Shown: piece by piece, positions 42,580-51,102 of the stretch
How the letters are laid out: each line of letters opens with the position of its first letter
Position numbering within the stretch: the stretch's first letter is position 1
NCBI RefSeq assembly: GCF_900120155.1
Contig: NZ_LT635549.1
Span: 2,078,688-2,142,687, forward strand
Length of the DNA stretch: 64,000 nucleotides
DNA from: Clostridium sp. Marseille-P3244
GTDB lineage: Bacteria; Bacillota; Clostridia; Lachnospirales; Lachnospiraceae
Reading direction: 5' to 3'
The notes under the pieces: model-generated
Database searches by the model: none
What the model saw: the letters and a program-made list of their open reading frames with translations, nothing else
Told to the model about the DNA's origin: nothing
Position numbers and translations under genes: made by a program

Positions 42580-43410
42580 TCACTGCATGAAACCCTGGAT
42601 TTTCTTCTCCTCCACATATCTCAGCGGGGCGTAGGGATTCACACTGACTTCCTTTCCGTTATGGATCAGGTAGATTCCCAGATGAAGATGGACCGGAAAT
42701 TTTCCTCTGGTCCCTTCTGTTGTTCCATATCCGGTATCTCCCATGAAGCCCAGAAGATCTCCGGCCTTCACCTGATCTCCCACTTCGATCTCTGCATAAG
42801 AATCCAGGTGCGCATAATAAAAGTAGGCTCCGTGGGGAGCGCGGATCCCCAGCCGCCAGCCGCCAAGTTCCAGCCATCCTTTATTTTCTATGACCCCGTC
42901 TGTCATACTGACGACAGGGAACACTCCGTTTTCATTCACAGAGGGCATGATATCCGTTCCCTCATGCGCCCTCTCCCCGCCATAGCTTCTCTCAAACATC
43001 CATGAATTCTCGAAAGAAACCCGAAGGCCGCTGCTGTCCGGAAATTCAGCAACAGGAAAATATACCAGATCGTCCCATACGGCCTGGCAGGCAAGCAGAT
43101 ATTCACTCCATCCATAGGCCCGTTCCCACCGCTTTCTGCGATCGGCCGCCTCTTTTAGAGAAAGGGGCCCTTTTTCCTGTCCGAATCCGCTTTCAAGCCA
43201 GTATATCCCAAGAAGTTCTCCCGGATTCTGCTTCCCTTTTATCTGATCCAGGATCTCTTCAGGCACAGGCTGGCTGCGGAATTTTTCTGAAAGGACAAGA
43301 TCGTCCGACAGACGGCTGCTTTCACTGTGATATTCCAGTCGGGGGATCCAAAGACCTGCAGAAAAGACAAGAAGAAACAGGATCGCGAGATAATGCCGCA
43401 GTTGTTTCAC
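42580..43410 (-). CDS. M23 family metallopeptidase
   Basis: Membrane-anchored peptidoglycan endopeptidase candidate of 276 residues. An N-terminal hydrophobic segment (residues 6-25) is followed by a linker and a LytM/M23 domain (about 135-260). The zinc ligands fit HEGTDIM (H and D) and the final His of HLHLG, and the middle contains YFYYAHLDSY with another conserved His. A GTG start at 43410 follows AAAGGAG. It is divergent from the ylbJ-like gene. Possible roles are growth or sporulation; no direct evidence for either. Confidence 0.85.
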   Translation of the reverse strand: MKQLRHYLAILFLLVFSAGLWIPRLEYHSESSRLSDDLVLSEKFRSQPVPEEILDQIKGKQNPGELLGIYWLESGFGQEKGPLSLKEAADRRKRWERAYGWSEYLLACQAVWDDLVYFPVAEFPDSSGLRVSFENSWMFERSYGGERAHEGTDIMPSVNENGVFPVVSMTDGVIENKGWLELGGWRLGIRAPHGAYFYYAHLDSYAEIEVGDQVKAGDLLGFMGDTGYGTTEGTRGKFPVHLHLGIYLIHNGKEVSVNPYAPLRYVEEKKIQGFMQ

Positions 43411-43518
43411 CGGAAACTCCTTTCACTCAGATATATCTCTACTATATGATCTGCTCATAAAGATCATTCTTCTGTCATATAACTGAAGTGATCCTTAAAA
43501 GAAAGAAAGGCGGCGCTT

Positions 43519-44451
43519 ATGAGACAATGGGGTCCCGGAGTTATTGTTGTCCTGCTGTTCGGATTTATGCTGTTCGCCCCGCAGGCGGTATTTTCAGGGG
43601 CTACCGACGGACTTCTCCTCTGGTTTCAGATCGTACTCCCCACATTATTCCCCTTCATGCTGATCTCAGGTCTGTTGCTTGAGACCGGCGGACTGCGCAT
43701 CATTTCCAGGATATTCGGAAAACTTCTGGGAAAACTGTTCGCAGTCTCAGAAAATGGAGCGTTCGCCGTTCTGGCAGGATTCCTCTGTGGCTACCCGATG
43801 GGAGCAAAGGTAACAGCAGACCTGATCCGGTCCGGGCGTGTCACCAGGGAGGAAGGAGCTTACCTTCTCTCCTTCTGCAATAATACAAGCCCTGTATTTA
43901 TCATGAATTTTCTCGTCTGGAAAACACTTGGACAGGAAGAATTAACCATTCCTTCTCTTACGATTCTGATGGTAGCACCGGCATTGTTAAGCATATTGTT
44001 CCGCAGATTTTATCTGAAAGGCCGGGAAAAGTTCCAGAGTCTTCGGCCTGAGGCAGAGAAGAAAAAAATGCGTCTTGATCTTACTGTATTTGATTCCTGT
44101 ATGATGAACAGCTTTGAATCCATCGTAAAAGTAGGCGGATATATCATATTTTTTTCCATCCTGATCGCGCTTTTTGGAGAAATATCCGGGGATCTTCCGT
44201 TTCTGGCCGTAATTATGCCAACTCTGGAGGTAACCAACGGTATCATTATGATCAACAACGCCGTGACCGATCTTTCCCTGAGTTATCCCCTCATCCTTGG
44301 CCTGACCTCTTTCGGCGGGTTCTGTTCGGTGGCGCAGACAGACTGTATGATCCAGGGCACCGGACTCAGGCTCTTGCCCTACATCGCAGAAAAGCTGGCT
44401 GCCGCACTGGCAGCCAGCTTGCTGGCATATCTCTATCTTTCTGTGTTCTGA
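43519..44451 (+). CDS. YlbJ-like sporulation integral membrane protein
   Basis: Nucleoside-recognition (Gate) domain membrane protein of 310 residues with about eight membrane segments. YlbJ of B. subtilis is a sporulation protein needed for normal spore cortex. Landmarks are LWFQIVLPTLFPFMLISGLL in pieces, LAGFLCGYPMGAKVTADL, and FCNNTSPVFI. The gene is next to coaD and rsmD, as in the ylbH-coaD-ylbJ cluster of B. subtilis, which supports the assignment. It is convergent with the coiled-coil gene, leaving only 4 bases between stops. Confidence 0.82.
   Translation: MRQWGPGVIVVLLFGFMLFAPQAVFSGATDGLLLWFQIVLPTLFPFMLISGLLLETGGLRIISRIFGKLLGKLFAVSENGAFAVLAGFLCGYPMGAKVTADLIRSGRVTREEGAYLLSFCNNTSPVFIMNFLVWKTLGQEELTIPSLTILMVAPALLSILFRRFYLKGREKFQSLRPEAEKKKMRLDLTVFDSCMMNSFESIVKVGGYIIFFSILIALFGEISGDLPFLAVIMPTLEVTNGIIMINNAVTDLSLSYPLILGLTSFGGFCSVAQTDCMIQGTGLRLLPYIAEKLAAALAASLLAYLYLSVF
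44392..44420 (-). terminator. Hairpin inside the ylbJ 3' end, likely terminator for the opposite operon
   Basis: A perfect 12-bp inverted repeat (44392-44403 and 44409-44420, loop of 5) lies in the last codons of ylbJ. On the - strand it is followed by TTTTC. Since the rsmD-coaD-coiled-coil operon ends at 44456 with no room for a terminator of its own, this structure is well placed to end it. Confidence 0.6.
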
Positions 44452-44455
44452 ATAC

Positions 44456-45040
44456 TTAGACAGTTCCTTCCGGGGAGTCGTATCCATCCGTATCCTCATC
44501 CGGGATCTCAAGCTCCGCACGGTTGGATCGTACGGTATCATAACACTCCTGGAGAGAATTGATCAATCCGTCATATTTTGTTGTATAACTGTCCAGCGTA
44601 TGACCAATGATACTTTCCGCGTTGGCAAGCAGGTCATCCGTATACTGGATAGCTCCGATCCGTATCTCATTGGCATCACGCGTCGCATTGTCAACGATTT
44701 CCTGTGCCTGGGCTGTCGCCTGGGTCACGATCTCGTTTGCCTGAGCATAGGCCTGCTGCATGATCTCGTGCTCGCTGACCAGTTCTGTCGTCTGTACCTG
44801 AGCCTCTTCGATCATAGCATCCGCCTTTGCCTGGGCATCTGCCAGGATGGCGTCGCGGTTGGCGATAATCTTCTGGTAACGCTTGATCTCCTCCGGTGTC
44901 TTCATGCGGAGTTCCCGCAGGAGTTCGTCCAGATGCTCCTTGTTCACGATAATCTTCGTGGTGGACAGCGGCTGGAACTTACAATCTCTGTCAATGTACT
45001 CTTCGATCTCTTCGATGATCTGTTCGATACGGCTGCTCAT
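44456..45040 (-). CDS. Coiled-coil protein, DivIVA-like
   Basis: A 194-residue soluble protein whose middle (about residues 60-135) is a long helix rich in Ala, Gln and Glu with regular heptads ([39 protein letters not shown]), the pattern used by DivIVA and by F-type ATPase b subunits. Similar proteins in Lachnospiraceae are often labelled ATPase without reason: no P-loop is present. The ends are acidic ([24 protein letters not shown]). It overlaps the coaD stop by 4 bases. A scaffolding or division role is possible, not shown. Confidence 0.65.
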   Translation of the reverse strand: MSSRIEQIIEEIEEYIDRDCKFQPLSTTKIIVNKEHLDELLRELRMKTPEEIKRYQKIIANRDAILADAQAKADAMIEEAQVQTTELVSEHEIMQQAYAQANEIVTQATAQAQEIVDNATRDANEIRIGAIQYTDDLLANAESIIGHTLDSYTTKYDGLINSLQECYDTVRSNRAELEIPDEDTDGYDSPEGTV

Positions 45041-45534
45041 TTCTTACACTCTCCTTTTGTATTCATCTTTTTCCTAAGTTCCACAGCGACTGCTTCCGGC
45101 ACAAACTGTGACAGATCTCCCCCAAAAGCAGCGATTTCTTTCACTGTGGTGGAACTCAAATATGAATATTCAATGCTGGTCGTCAGAAACATAGTCTCAA
45201 CATTTGGTTCCAGTTTATGATTGGTCTGTGACATCTGCAGTTCGTATTCAAAATCTGTGATCGCCCGAAGACCTCTGATGACAAGCCCCGCTCCCATCCG
45301 GGACGCAAAATCAACCAAAAGCCCGTGAAACGGGATGATCCTGACATTATCGAACTCTTTCGTCACTTCCTCTAACATTTTAACACGTTCTTCTACAGAA
45401 AACAACGGCATTTTCGCTTTATTGCTGAGCACTCCGACGATCAGTTCGTCCACGATCTTGCAGGATCTTTGTATGATATCGATGTGTCCATATGTAACCG
45501 GGTCAAAGCTGCCCGGATAAATCGCTCTTAACAT
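45037..45534 (-). CDS. coaD: Phosphopantetheine adenylyltransferase
   Basis: Transfers AMP from ATP to 4'-phosphopantetheine to give dephospho-CoA. The nucleotidyltransferase motif [18 protein letters not shown] holds the T/HxGH motif, followed by [23 protein letters not shown] and [19 protein letters not shown] in pieces. Length of 165 residues is standard. It follows rsmD, overlapping it by 7 bases. Confidence 0.97.
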   Translation of the reverse strand: MLRAIYPGSFDPVTYGHIDIIQRSCKIVDELIVGVLSNKAKMPLFSVEERVKMLEEVTKEFDNVRIIPFHGLLVDFASRMGAGLVIRGLRAITDFEYELQMSQTNHKLEPNVETMFLTTSIEYSYLSSTTVKEIAAFGGDLSQFVPEAVAVELRKKMNTKGECKK

Positions 45535-46097
45535 ATTTCTTCCTTTCCCGCGCGCTCCAGAAATACATGTTTGTTTGTCTTATATCGTTTCTCTCGGACC
45601 ACGGTAAACCCAAGGTTCTCTACATAGGAGAAATCGGTATTTCGGGAAGCTTCGATAATGATAACTGTATCGTCATACACCTGTTCAGACGACGAGAGAA
45701 ACGTAAGCGCTTCTCTCTCCAGCCCGTGGTTATAGGGCGGATCCATAAAAATAAAATCGAATATATTTTCTCCCTCCATCCGGCAGAGGGCGTCCATGTA
45801 ATCCGCTGTCATTGTGACAGCTTTCGCGTCCAGTCTGGTAAATTTCAGATTGTCTTTGATGCATTGCATCGCCCGGGGATTTTTCTCCACAAAGACGGCT
45901 TCCTTTGCCCCCCTGCTGAGAGCTTCGATCCCGATCCCGCCGCTTCCTCCGAACAGGTCAAGAAAAACACAGTCATATATCGAAGGTCCGATTATATTGA
46001 ACAGAGTCTCCTTGATCCTGTCAGTTGTAGGCCTTGTATCCATGCCATCCAGTGTCTTCAGCCTGAGACTCCTGGCACTTCCGGCGATTACTCTCAT
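45528..46097 (-). CDS. rsmD: 16S rRNA (guanine966-N2)-methyltransferase RsmD
   Basis: Methylates G966 of 16S rRNA using SAM. The protein (189 residues) shows the N-terminal [14 protein letters not shown] and [15 protein letters not shown], the SAM-binding [20 protein letters not shown] in pieces, and the catalytic FMDPPYNHG (N/DPPY) motif. It is the first gene of the rsmD-coaD-coiled-coil operon, the equivalent of ylbH. Confidence 0.95.
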   Translation of the reverse strand: MRVIAGSARSLRLKTLDGMDTRPTTDRIKETLFNIIGPSIYDCVFLDLFGGSGGIGIEALSRGAKEAVFVEKNPRAMQCIKDNLKFTRLDAKAVTMTADYMDALCRMEGENIFDFIFMDPPYNHGLEREALTFLSSSEQVYDDTVIIIEASRNTDFSYVENLGFTVVREKRYKTNKHVFLERAGKEEIC

Positions 46098-46149
46098 GAA
46101 ACCACATCCTGTATCCTATGAACTTTAAGCAGAATTTTATCAGAAAAAA

Positions 46150-46180
46150 GCGCCCAGGTCAATCCCGGACGCTTTTCTCT
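46150..46180 (-). terminator. Terminator of SASP gene, copy 1
   Basis: A nine-base-pair stem with two G-U pairs (GCGTCCGGG with CCTGGGCGC) followed on the - strand by a TTTTTT tract. The same element follows copy 2 at 48434-48464. Confidence 0.8.
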
Positions 46181-46201
46181 TACTTTGCGGAAATCAATGG
46201 C

Positions 46202-46408
46202 TTATTTGCCTGCCATCTGCTTTTCCTGCTGCTCGATCATTTTCTTGACCATATATCCGCCTACAGATCCGTTCTGCTTGGAAGTGAGGTCACCGTTGTA
46301 ACCGTCTGTTAACGGCACACCCAGTTCGTTGGCCACTTCGTACTTGAATTTGTCCAGAGCGCTCTTTGCCTCAGGCACTGCTGCTCTGTTAGATGAACGA
46401 CTTGCCAT
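46202..46408 (-). CDS. Alpha/beta-type small acid-soluble spore protein, copy 1
   Basis: SASPs coat DNA in dormant spores and protect it from UV and heat; they are degraded by GPR protease on germination. The 68-residue protein has the family pattern ALDKFKYEVANELGVPL, with the GPR cleavage region, and the C-terminal GYNGDLTSKQNGSVGGYMVKKMIEQ in pieces. The ATG at 46408 follows AGGAGG by 9 bases. It is identical to copy 2. The sequence beyond the repeat, immediately upstream, is the end of the insertion element, so this copy seems to have lost the sporulation promoter that copy 2 keeps. Confidence 0.93.
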   Translation of the reverse strand: MASRSSNRAAVPEAKSALDKFKYEVANELGVPLTDGYNGDLTSKQNGSVGGYMVKKMIEQQEKQMAGK

Positions 46409-46468
46409 GATCAATTTCCTCCTTTTGCATTTTCACACGGGAGTTTTACAGTTGAATAAATCAAAAAT

Positions 46469-46503
46469 ACCTTGCAGGCCGCATAAAGCCTGCATTTTTT
46501 TGT
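46469..46503 (+). terminator. Terminator ahead of the transposase
   Basis: Stem GCAGGC with GCCTGC and an 8-base loop followed by a T-run on the + strand, inside the left end of the IS. It would stop read-through transcription entering the element from outside, a common safeguard in insertion sequences. Confidence 0.72.
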
Positions 46504-46578
46504 CAAATTTTATGTTTTTCTCTGTACTTGTTTGTAATAGTGTGTTATAATAAAAAGAAAAGAGAGGCGTTTTTTATC

Positions 46579-48327
46579 ATGTATATCGCTATTACAGGCA
46601 GTAAAAATAATAAAGATGTATATATTTATCAATCGTTTCGGAAAGAGGATGGAAAATCATCTTCCCGTATCTATAAAAAACTCGGAAAATTTAACGATCT
46701 CATCGCTCAGTTTGACGGAGACAAAGATATGATGCTGGCATGGGCTAAAAACGAAGCACGAAAAGAAACAGAACTCTATAATCAGAAAAACGGGAAAGTT
46801 TCTATAGATTTTTCTCAGGGAGCACGTATCGCCCCAAATGAGCAGCGCCTTTTTAACATCGGATATCTCTTTCTCCAGTCCCTTGTTACCCAACTTCGCC
46901 TGGATAAGATCTGCCGTTCCATCAAAGGCCGCCATAAATATCTGTATGATCTCCACGCCATTTTAACAGACCTGATCTATGCCCGTATTCTCCATCCCTC
47001 CAGCAAGCGGGAAAGCTATGCGTACTGCAAGACCCTGCTGGAACCGCCAAAATACTCCTTACAGGATGTTTACCGTGCCCTTTCCGTCCTTGCTGAGGAA
47101 TCCGATTTTATACAGAGTGAACTCTACCAGAATTCCAACTTTGTCCTTCCCAGGAACAAAAAAATCCTGTACTACGACTGCACAAACTTTTATTTTGAGA
47201 TCGAACAGGAGGACGAACTGCGCAGATACGGCAAAAGCAAGGAACATCGTCCCAATCCGATCGTGACCATGGGTTTGTTCATGGATGCGGACGGGATCCC
47301 TTTGTCTTTCGATATTTTCCCCGGGAACCAGAATGAACAGACAACTTTGAAGCCATTAGAGCAGAAGATCATCCGGGATTTCAACTGCAGCGAATTTATT
47401 TTCTGTTCGGATAGCGGGCTGGGTTCTCTGAATAACCGCCGCTTCAACAGTTTCGCTAACAGAGCCTATGTGATCACACATTCTCTGAAAAAAATGAAAG
47501 AGGATGAACGGAGGATCGCGATGGATCCCACGCAGTTCCGCAAGATAGGTTCCAAAAAGTTTATTGACCTTCGCACACTGGATGAAACGGATGAAGAGAC
47601 CTACAACTCTGTTTATTATAAGGAATACCCTCTTGTGACAGCAGATATGGATGAGACTCTGATCGTTACCTATTCCCCGAAATACGCCGCTTACCAAAGA
47701 AGGATCCGGGAAGGCCAGATTGAACGGGCGCAAAAACTTTTCTCCTCCGCGGGGAAGAAACGAAAGAGCAAAAACCCGAATGATCCTATGCGTTTTATAA
47801 AAGCCACTACGGTTACGGCGGATGGGGAGATCGCTGAAAAAACAATCTATGCCCTTGACCGGGAACAGATCGAGAAAGAAGCGATGTATGATGGGTTTTA
47901 TGCCGTAGTGACCAATCTAGAGGGAGAGGTAAGTGAGATCATCCGGATCAACCGGCAGCGTTGGCAGATCGAAGAAAACTTCCGCATCATGAAAGAGGAT
48001 CTCGGCTCCCGCCCAGCCTTTGTCCGTACAGAAGACCACATCAAAGCCCATTTCATGACCTGCTATCTCAGCCTGACCGTGTATCGGCTGTTGGAAAAGG
48101 CTGTTGGAGAGGACTATACGTGTAATCAACTCATCCAAACCCTGCGTTCCATGAAGATGACCCTTTTATCTTCTGCCGGCGGTTATATCCCCTCTTACAC
48201 CCGTACAGAACTTACAGATACCCTGCACCAGGTTTTTGGTTTCCGTACGGATTATGAGATCATTACCAAAACCTCCATGCGCACTCTCATTAAAAATACA
48301 AAAGTTTTGGAAAGAGACAAAATATAG
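46579..48327 (+). CDS. IS1634-family DDE transposase
   Basis: Transposase of 582 residues, full length. The DDE residues fit D200 in ILYYDCTNFYFE, D278 in FIFCSDSGLGS, and E465/466 in RQRWQIEENFRIMKEDL, the last being the family's Y/R-x-x-x-E signature area. The N-terminal region (RKEDGKSSSRIYKKLGKF) and LYDLHAILTDLIYARILHPSSK are typical. The ATG at 46579 is preceded by AGAGAGG; the frame opens at 46528 without a ribosome site. No frameshift or stop is seen, so the element could be active. Confidence 0.95.
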   Translation: MYIAITGSKNNKDVYIYQSFRKEDGKSSSRIYKKLGKFNDLIAQFDGDKDMMLAWAKNEARKETELYNQKNGKVSIDFSQGARIAPNEQRLFNIGYLFLQSLVTQLRLDKICRSIKGRHKYLYDLHAILTDLIYARILHPSSKRESYAYCKTLLEPPKYSLQDVYRALSVLAEESDFIQSELYQNSNFVLPRNKKILYYDCTNFYFEIEQEDELRRYGKSKEHRPNPIVTMGLFMDADGIPLSFDIFPGNQNEQTTLKPLEQKIIRDFNCSEFIFCSDSGLGSLNNRRFNSFANRAYVITHSLKKMKEDERRIAMDPTQFRKIGSKKFIDLRTLDETDEETYNSVYYKEYPLVTADMDETLIVTYSPKYAAYQRRIREGQIERAQKLFSSAGKKRKSKNPNDPMRFIKATTVTADGEIAEKTIYALDREQIEKEAMYDGFYAVVTNLEGEVSEIIRINRQRWQIEENFRIMKEDLGSRPAFVRTEDHIKAHFMTCYLSLTVYRLLEKAVGEDYTCNQLIQTLRSMKMTLLSSAGGYIPSYTRTELTDTLHQVFGFRTDYEIITKTSMRTLIKNTKVLERDKI

Positions 48328-48346
48328 CACATATCGATGCAAGACC

Positions 48347-48395
48347 GAAAGAGGCTACAACGCCCATATTTACTGGGTTTGTAGCCTCTTTTTAC
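48347..48395 (+). terminator. Terminator of the transposase gene
   Basis: Inverted repeat GAGGCTACAA...TTGTAGCCTC followed by TTTTT on the + strand, about 20 bases past the transposase stop. Confidence 0.82.
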
Positions 48396-48417
48396 TCTTT
48401 CAACTGTCAAAGATGGG

Positions 48418-48721
48418 ATTTTATCAGAAAAAAGCGCCCAGGTCAATCCCGGACGCTTTTCTCTTACTTTGCGGAAATCAATGGCTTATTTGCCTGCCAT
48501 CTGCTTTTCCTGCTGCTCGATCATTTTCTTGACCATATATCCGCCTACAGATCCGTTCTGCTTGGAAGTGAGGTCACCGTTGTAACCGTCTGTTAACGGC
48601 ACACCCAGTTCGTTGGCCACTTCGTACTTGAATTTGTCCAGAGCGCTCTTTGCCTCAGGCACTGCTGCTCTGTTAGATGAACGACTTGCCATGATCAATT
48701 TCCTCCTTTTGCATTTTCACA
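48418..48721. repeat. 304-bp direct repeat, right copy
   Basis: Identical to 46134-46437. At its right boundary the sequences diverge after base 48721 (A then G here; A then C at 46437). Contains SASP copy 2. Confidence 0.9.
48486..48692 (-). CDS. Alpha/beta-type small acid-soluble spore protein, copy 2
   Basis: Identical in sequence to copy 1 at 46202-46408, with the same AGGAGG site and terminator. Its upstream DNA, outside the repeat, appears to be the original flank next to recG and contains a likely sporulation promoter, so this copy is probably the expressed one. The zero divergence between copies shows that the duplication is recent or kept equal by recombination. Confidence 0.93.
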   Translation of the reverse strand: MASRSSNRAAVPEAKSALDKFKYEVANELGVPLTDGYNGDLTSKQNGSVGGYMVKKMIEQQEKQMAGK

Positions 48722-48726
48722 GTATG
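48720..48726 (-). promoter_or_regulatory. Putative sigma-G -10 element of SASP copy 2
   Basis: CATACTG on the - strand matches six of seven bases of the sigma-G -10 (CATACTA). A partial -35 match lies about 18 bases upstream. A start just downstream gives a leader of about 20 bases, usual for ssp genes. The element straddles the repeat boundary, so copy 1 lacks it. Confidence 0.5.
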
Positions 48727-48758
48727 AAACTGTGTCCTGTGTTCTGTAACATGACATC

Positions 48759-48798
48759 CGGCTGCATCCGTATGTAAACCGCCGTTTTGATGCAGCCG
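48759..48798 (-). terminator. Hairpin downstream of recG
   Basis: A perfect 10-bp inverted repeat (48759-48768 and 48789-48798) with a 20-base loop, between recG and the SASP gene. No T-run follows. It is a possible terminator or processing signal. Confidence 0.4.
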
Positions 48799-48931
48799 TT
48801 TCACATACATCCGCTTCCGTCTGTTTGTGTTACGCTGTTAGTATATGGAGGATTCTTTCTTTTAAACTGGAAATTCGTAACAGTTCATTTTTTACTTTTT
48901 CAAAAAAGACCACTTTTTCCGTTAAGGAAGG

Positions 48932-50992
48932 CTACAGTGTCGCCTCCAGCATGATCTCCCGGATCCTGTTGTCTATATGCCGTCTCAGGCCGGCATGGGA
49001 TGGATCGCTGAGCTTGTGATCCTCTGCCAGGATCCCGGATGCCTCGTCGGAAGCCTTTTTGAGAAGGTCTGCATCCTGGAACACATCTGCCACCCGGAAA
49101 TCCAGTATGCCGCTCTGCCGGATGCCGAACAGATCCCCGGGGCCCCGCAGACGGAGATCTTCCCCCGCGATAAAAAAGCCGTCATTCGAATGGTTTAAAA
49201 TCTCCAGCCGTTCTTTCGTCTCGTCGGACTTAGAAGCCGTCATAAAAATGCAGTAGGACTGGTGCTTTCCTCTTCCTACGCGGCCCCGCAGCTGATGGAG
49301 CTGGGCCAGGCCGAAACGCTCGGCATTCTCGATCATGATAACAGTGGCGTTTGGCACATCGATCCCCACCTCCACAACTGTTGTGGATACGAGGATCTGG
49401 ATCTGGTTCCGGCCGAATGCCTCCATGATCTCATCTTTTTCCTGCTGTTTCATTTTCCCGTGGAGACAGCCTACTCGGATTTTGCTTCCCATCTCCTGAG
49501 AGAGCATCTCGGAGTAGTCCATGACATTCTCCGCTTCCATGCTTTCACTTTCTTCGACCATTGGACAGATCACATAGCACTGATGTCCCAAAGAGACCTG
49601 CTTTTTCATAAACGCATATGCCTTTTCCCGGTATCCGGTATCTACCACACAATTTTTAATCGGAAGCCGGTCCTTGGGCATTTCATCTATCACGGAAATA
49701 TCCAGATCCCCGTACAGAATGATCGCCAGTGTCCGTGGAATCGGGGTGGCGCTCATAACAAGGATATGCGGCAGGGATCCTTTCCCGGCCAGAGCCTCTC
49801 TCTGACGGACCCCGAACCGATGCTGCTCATCGGTCACCACAAGCGCCAGATCCCGGTAGATCACCTTCTCCTGGATCAGCGCGTGTGTCCCGATGATAAT
49901 CTGTACTTCCCCGTCCTGTATCCGCCTGTACGCGTTTCTTTTCTGAGCCGCGGTCATTGACCCGGTAAGGAGTTCTGCGCAAAGCGGGATCTTATAGGTA
50001 TCCAGCAGACCGGACAGATTCTCGTAATGCTGTCTCGCCAGGACTTCCGTGGGAGCCATAAGAGCGCCCTGATATCCGTTCAGTCCGGCCAGCATTAGGG
50101 AGAGAAACGCGACAATCGTCTTTCCGGATCCTACATCCCCCTGGACCAGCCGCGACATAACATGAGGCCCCTGCATATCTGACTTTATCTCTTGCCACAC
50201 GTTCTCCTGGGCCCTGGTAAGCTGATAAGGAAGGGCATCCAGGAACTGACGGATTTCTTCCCGTTCAGAAAAAGTGAACCGGTTATCTGCCCGGCTGTCC
50301 GATTCTTTCAGCATCCGCAGGGAAAGAATAAATACAAGAAATTCTTCAAACACAAACCGTTCTCTGGCCCGGACGAAATGATCCTTGTCCTTTGGAAAAT
50401 GCATGTCCCTGACGGCTTCTGTATAAGTCGGAAAATGATATCTTTTGCTCACTTCTTCCGGAAGGATATCCATACTGTCATCTGCCAGGTCCAAAGCCTG
50501 CTTTACTGCCCGAACCACCGCATTGTTGGTCAGCCCTGCCGTGAGGGGATAGACAGGCTGCATCGTATGGAGCTTTTCTTTATACTTTTCCGCCGGATAA
50601 TAGATTTCCGGATGTTCCATCACAAGTTCTTTTCTCCGGCTGACTACCCTTCCACGCAGGATGATCGTCCCTCCCCTGCCTAACGTATTTCTGAGAAAAG
50701 GCATACGGAACCAGATGATCTTGAGTGTCCCGGACAGGTCCTTCAAATAAAGTGTGGTGACCTGCATGTTCCGGTTCCCGGACACCTGAATCCGGCCGGA
50801 TACTGTTCCGGCCACTGTACATACTTTTCCCTCTTCTGCTTCACTGATCGGGACCGGATCGTCAAATATTTCAAAACTTCTTGGATAATACCGGATCAGA
50901 TCTGAGATCTTCCGTATCCCCAGCCGCTGGAATAATTTTTCCGTTTTCTCACCGACCCCTTTCAAAGTCCCGATCTCCTGTTTCCCTTGCAT
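48932..50992 (-). CDS. recG: ATP-dependent DNA helicase RecG
   Basis: RecG remodels stalled replication forks and branched DNA. The 686-residue protein has the N-terminal wedge domain (about residues 60-160, OB fold), then helicase motifs: RLVQGDVGSGKTIVAF (Walker A), TDEQHRFGVRQR (DExx), VMSATPIPRTLA (motif III), TVVEVGIDVPNA and LHQLRGRVGRGKHQSYC (motif VI) near 590. The ATG at 50992 (MQGKQEIGTLKGVG) fits the family start; the frame is open 36 codons further but those overlap no homology. It follows the yloU-fakA genes, as in B. subtilis. Confidence 0.96.
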   Translation of the reverse strand: MQGKQEIGTLKGVGEKTEKLFQRLGIRKISDLIRYYPRSFEIFDDPVPISEAEEGKVCTVAGTVSGRIQVSGNRNMQVTTLYLKDLSGTLKIIWFRMPFLRNTLGRGGTIILRGRVVSRRKELVMEHPEIYYPAEKYKEKLHTMQPVYPLTAGLTNNAVVRAVKQALDLADDSMDILPEEVSKRYHFPTYTEAVRDMHFPKDKDHFVRARERFVFEEFLVFILSLRMLKESDSRADNRFTFSEREEIRQFLDALPYQLTRAQENVWQEIKSDMQGPHVMSRLVQGDVGSGKTIVAFLSLMLAGLNGYQGALMAPTEVLARQHYENLSGLLDTYKIPLCAELLTGSMTAAQKRNAYRRIQDGEVQIIIGTHALIQEKVIYRDLALVVTDEQHRFGVRQREALAGKGSLPHILVMSATPIPRTLAIILYGDLDISVIDEMPKDRLPIKNCVVDTGYREKAYAFMKKQVSLGHQCYVICPMVEESESMEAENVMDYSEMLSQEMGSKIRVGCLHGKMKQQEKDEIMEAFGRNQIQILVSTTVVEVGIDVPNATVIMIENAERFGLAQLHQLRGRVGRGKHQSYCIFMTASKSDETKERLEILNHSNDGFFIAGEDLRLRGPGDLFGIRQSGILDFRVADVFQDADLLKKASDEASGILAEDHKLSDPSHAGLRRHIDNRIREIMLEATL

Positions 50993-51102
50993 AATATCCT
51001 CTCTTTCACTGTCCTCTTCCTCTGCCCGGATACAGGCAGGGCGCCCTTCCATCCGGAAGAGCGCCCGATCCTGCGCTAAAATTTTCTTTTTCTCCTGCAA
51101 AA

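Larger units (their letters stand above)
46134..46437. repeat. 304-bp direct repeat, left copy (target duplication of IS1634-family element)
   Basis: Identical base for base to 48418-48721, offset 2284. It contains a complete SASP gene with its ribosome site and terminator. The copies directly abut the two ends of the IS, which marks them as a long target-site duplication of the kind reported for IS1634 and IS1549. Confidence 0.9.
46438..48417 (+). mobile_element. IS1634-family insertion sequence (1980 bp)
   Basis: The element lies between the two 304-bp repeats. Its ends carry imperfect inverted repeats: ACAGTTGAA at 46448-46456 and its complement at 48399-48407, each exactly 10 bases from the repeat boundary, with further matches inward. 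It holds one transposase gene and a terminator at each end. The equal spacing of the inverted repeats from both boundaries supports these limits. Confidence 0.9.
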
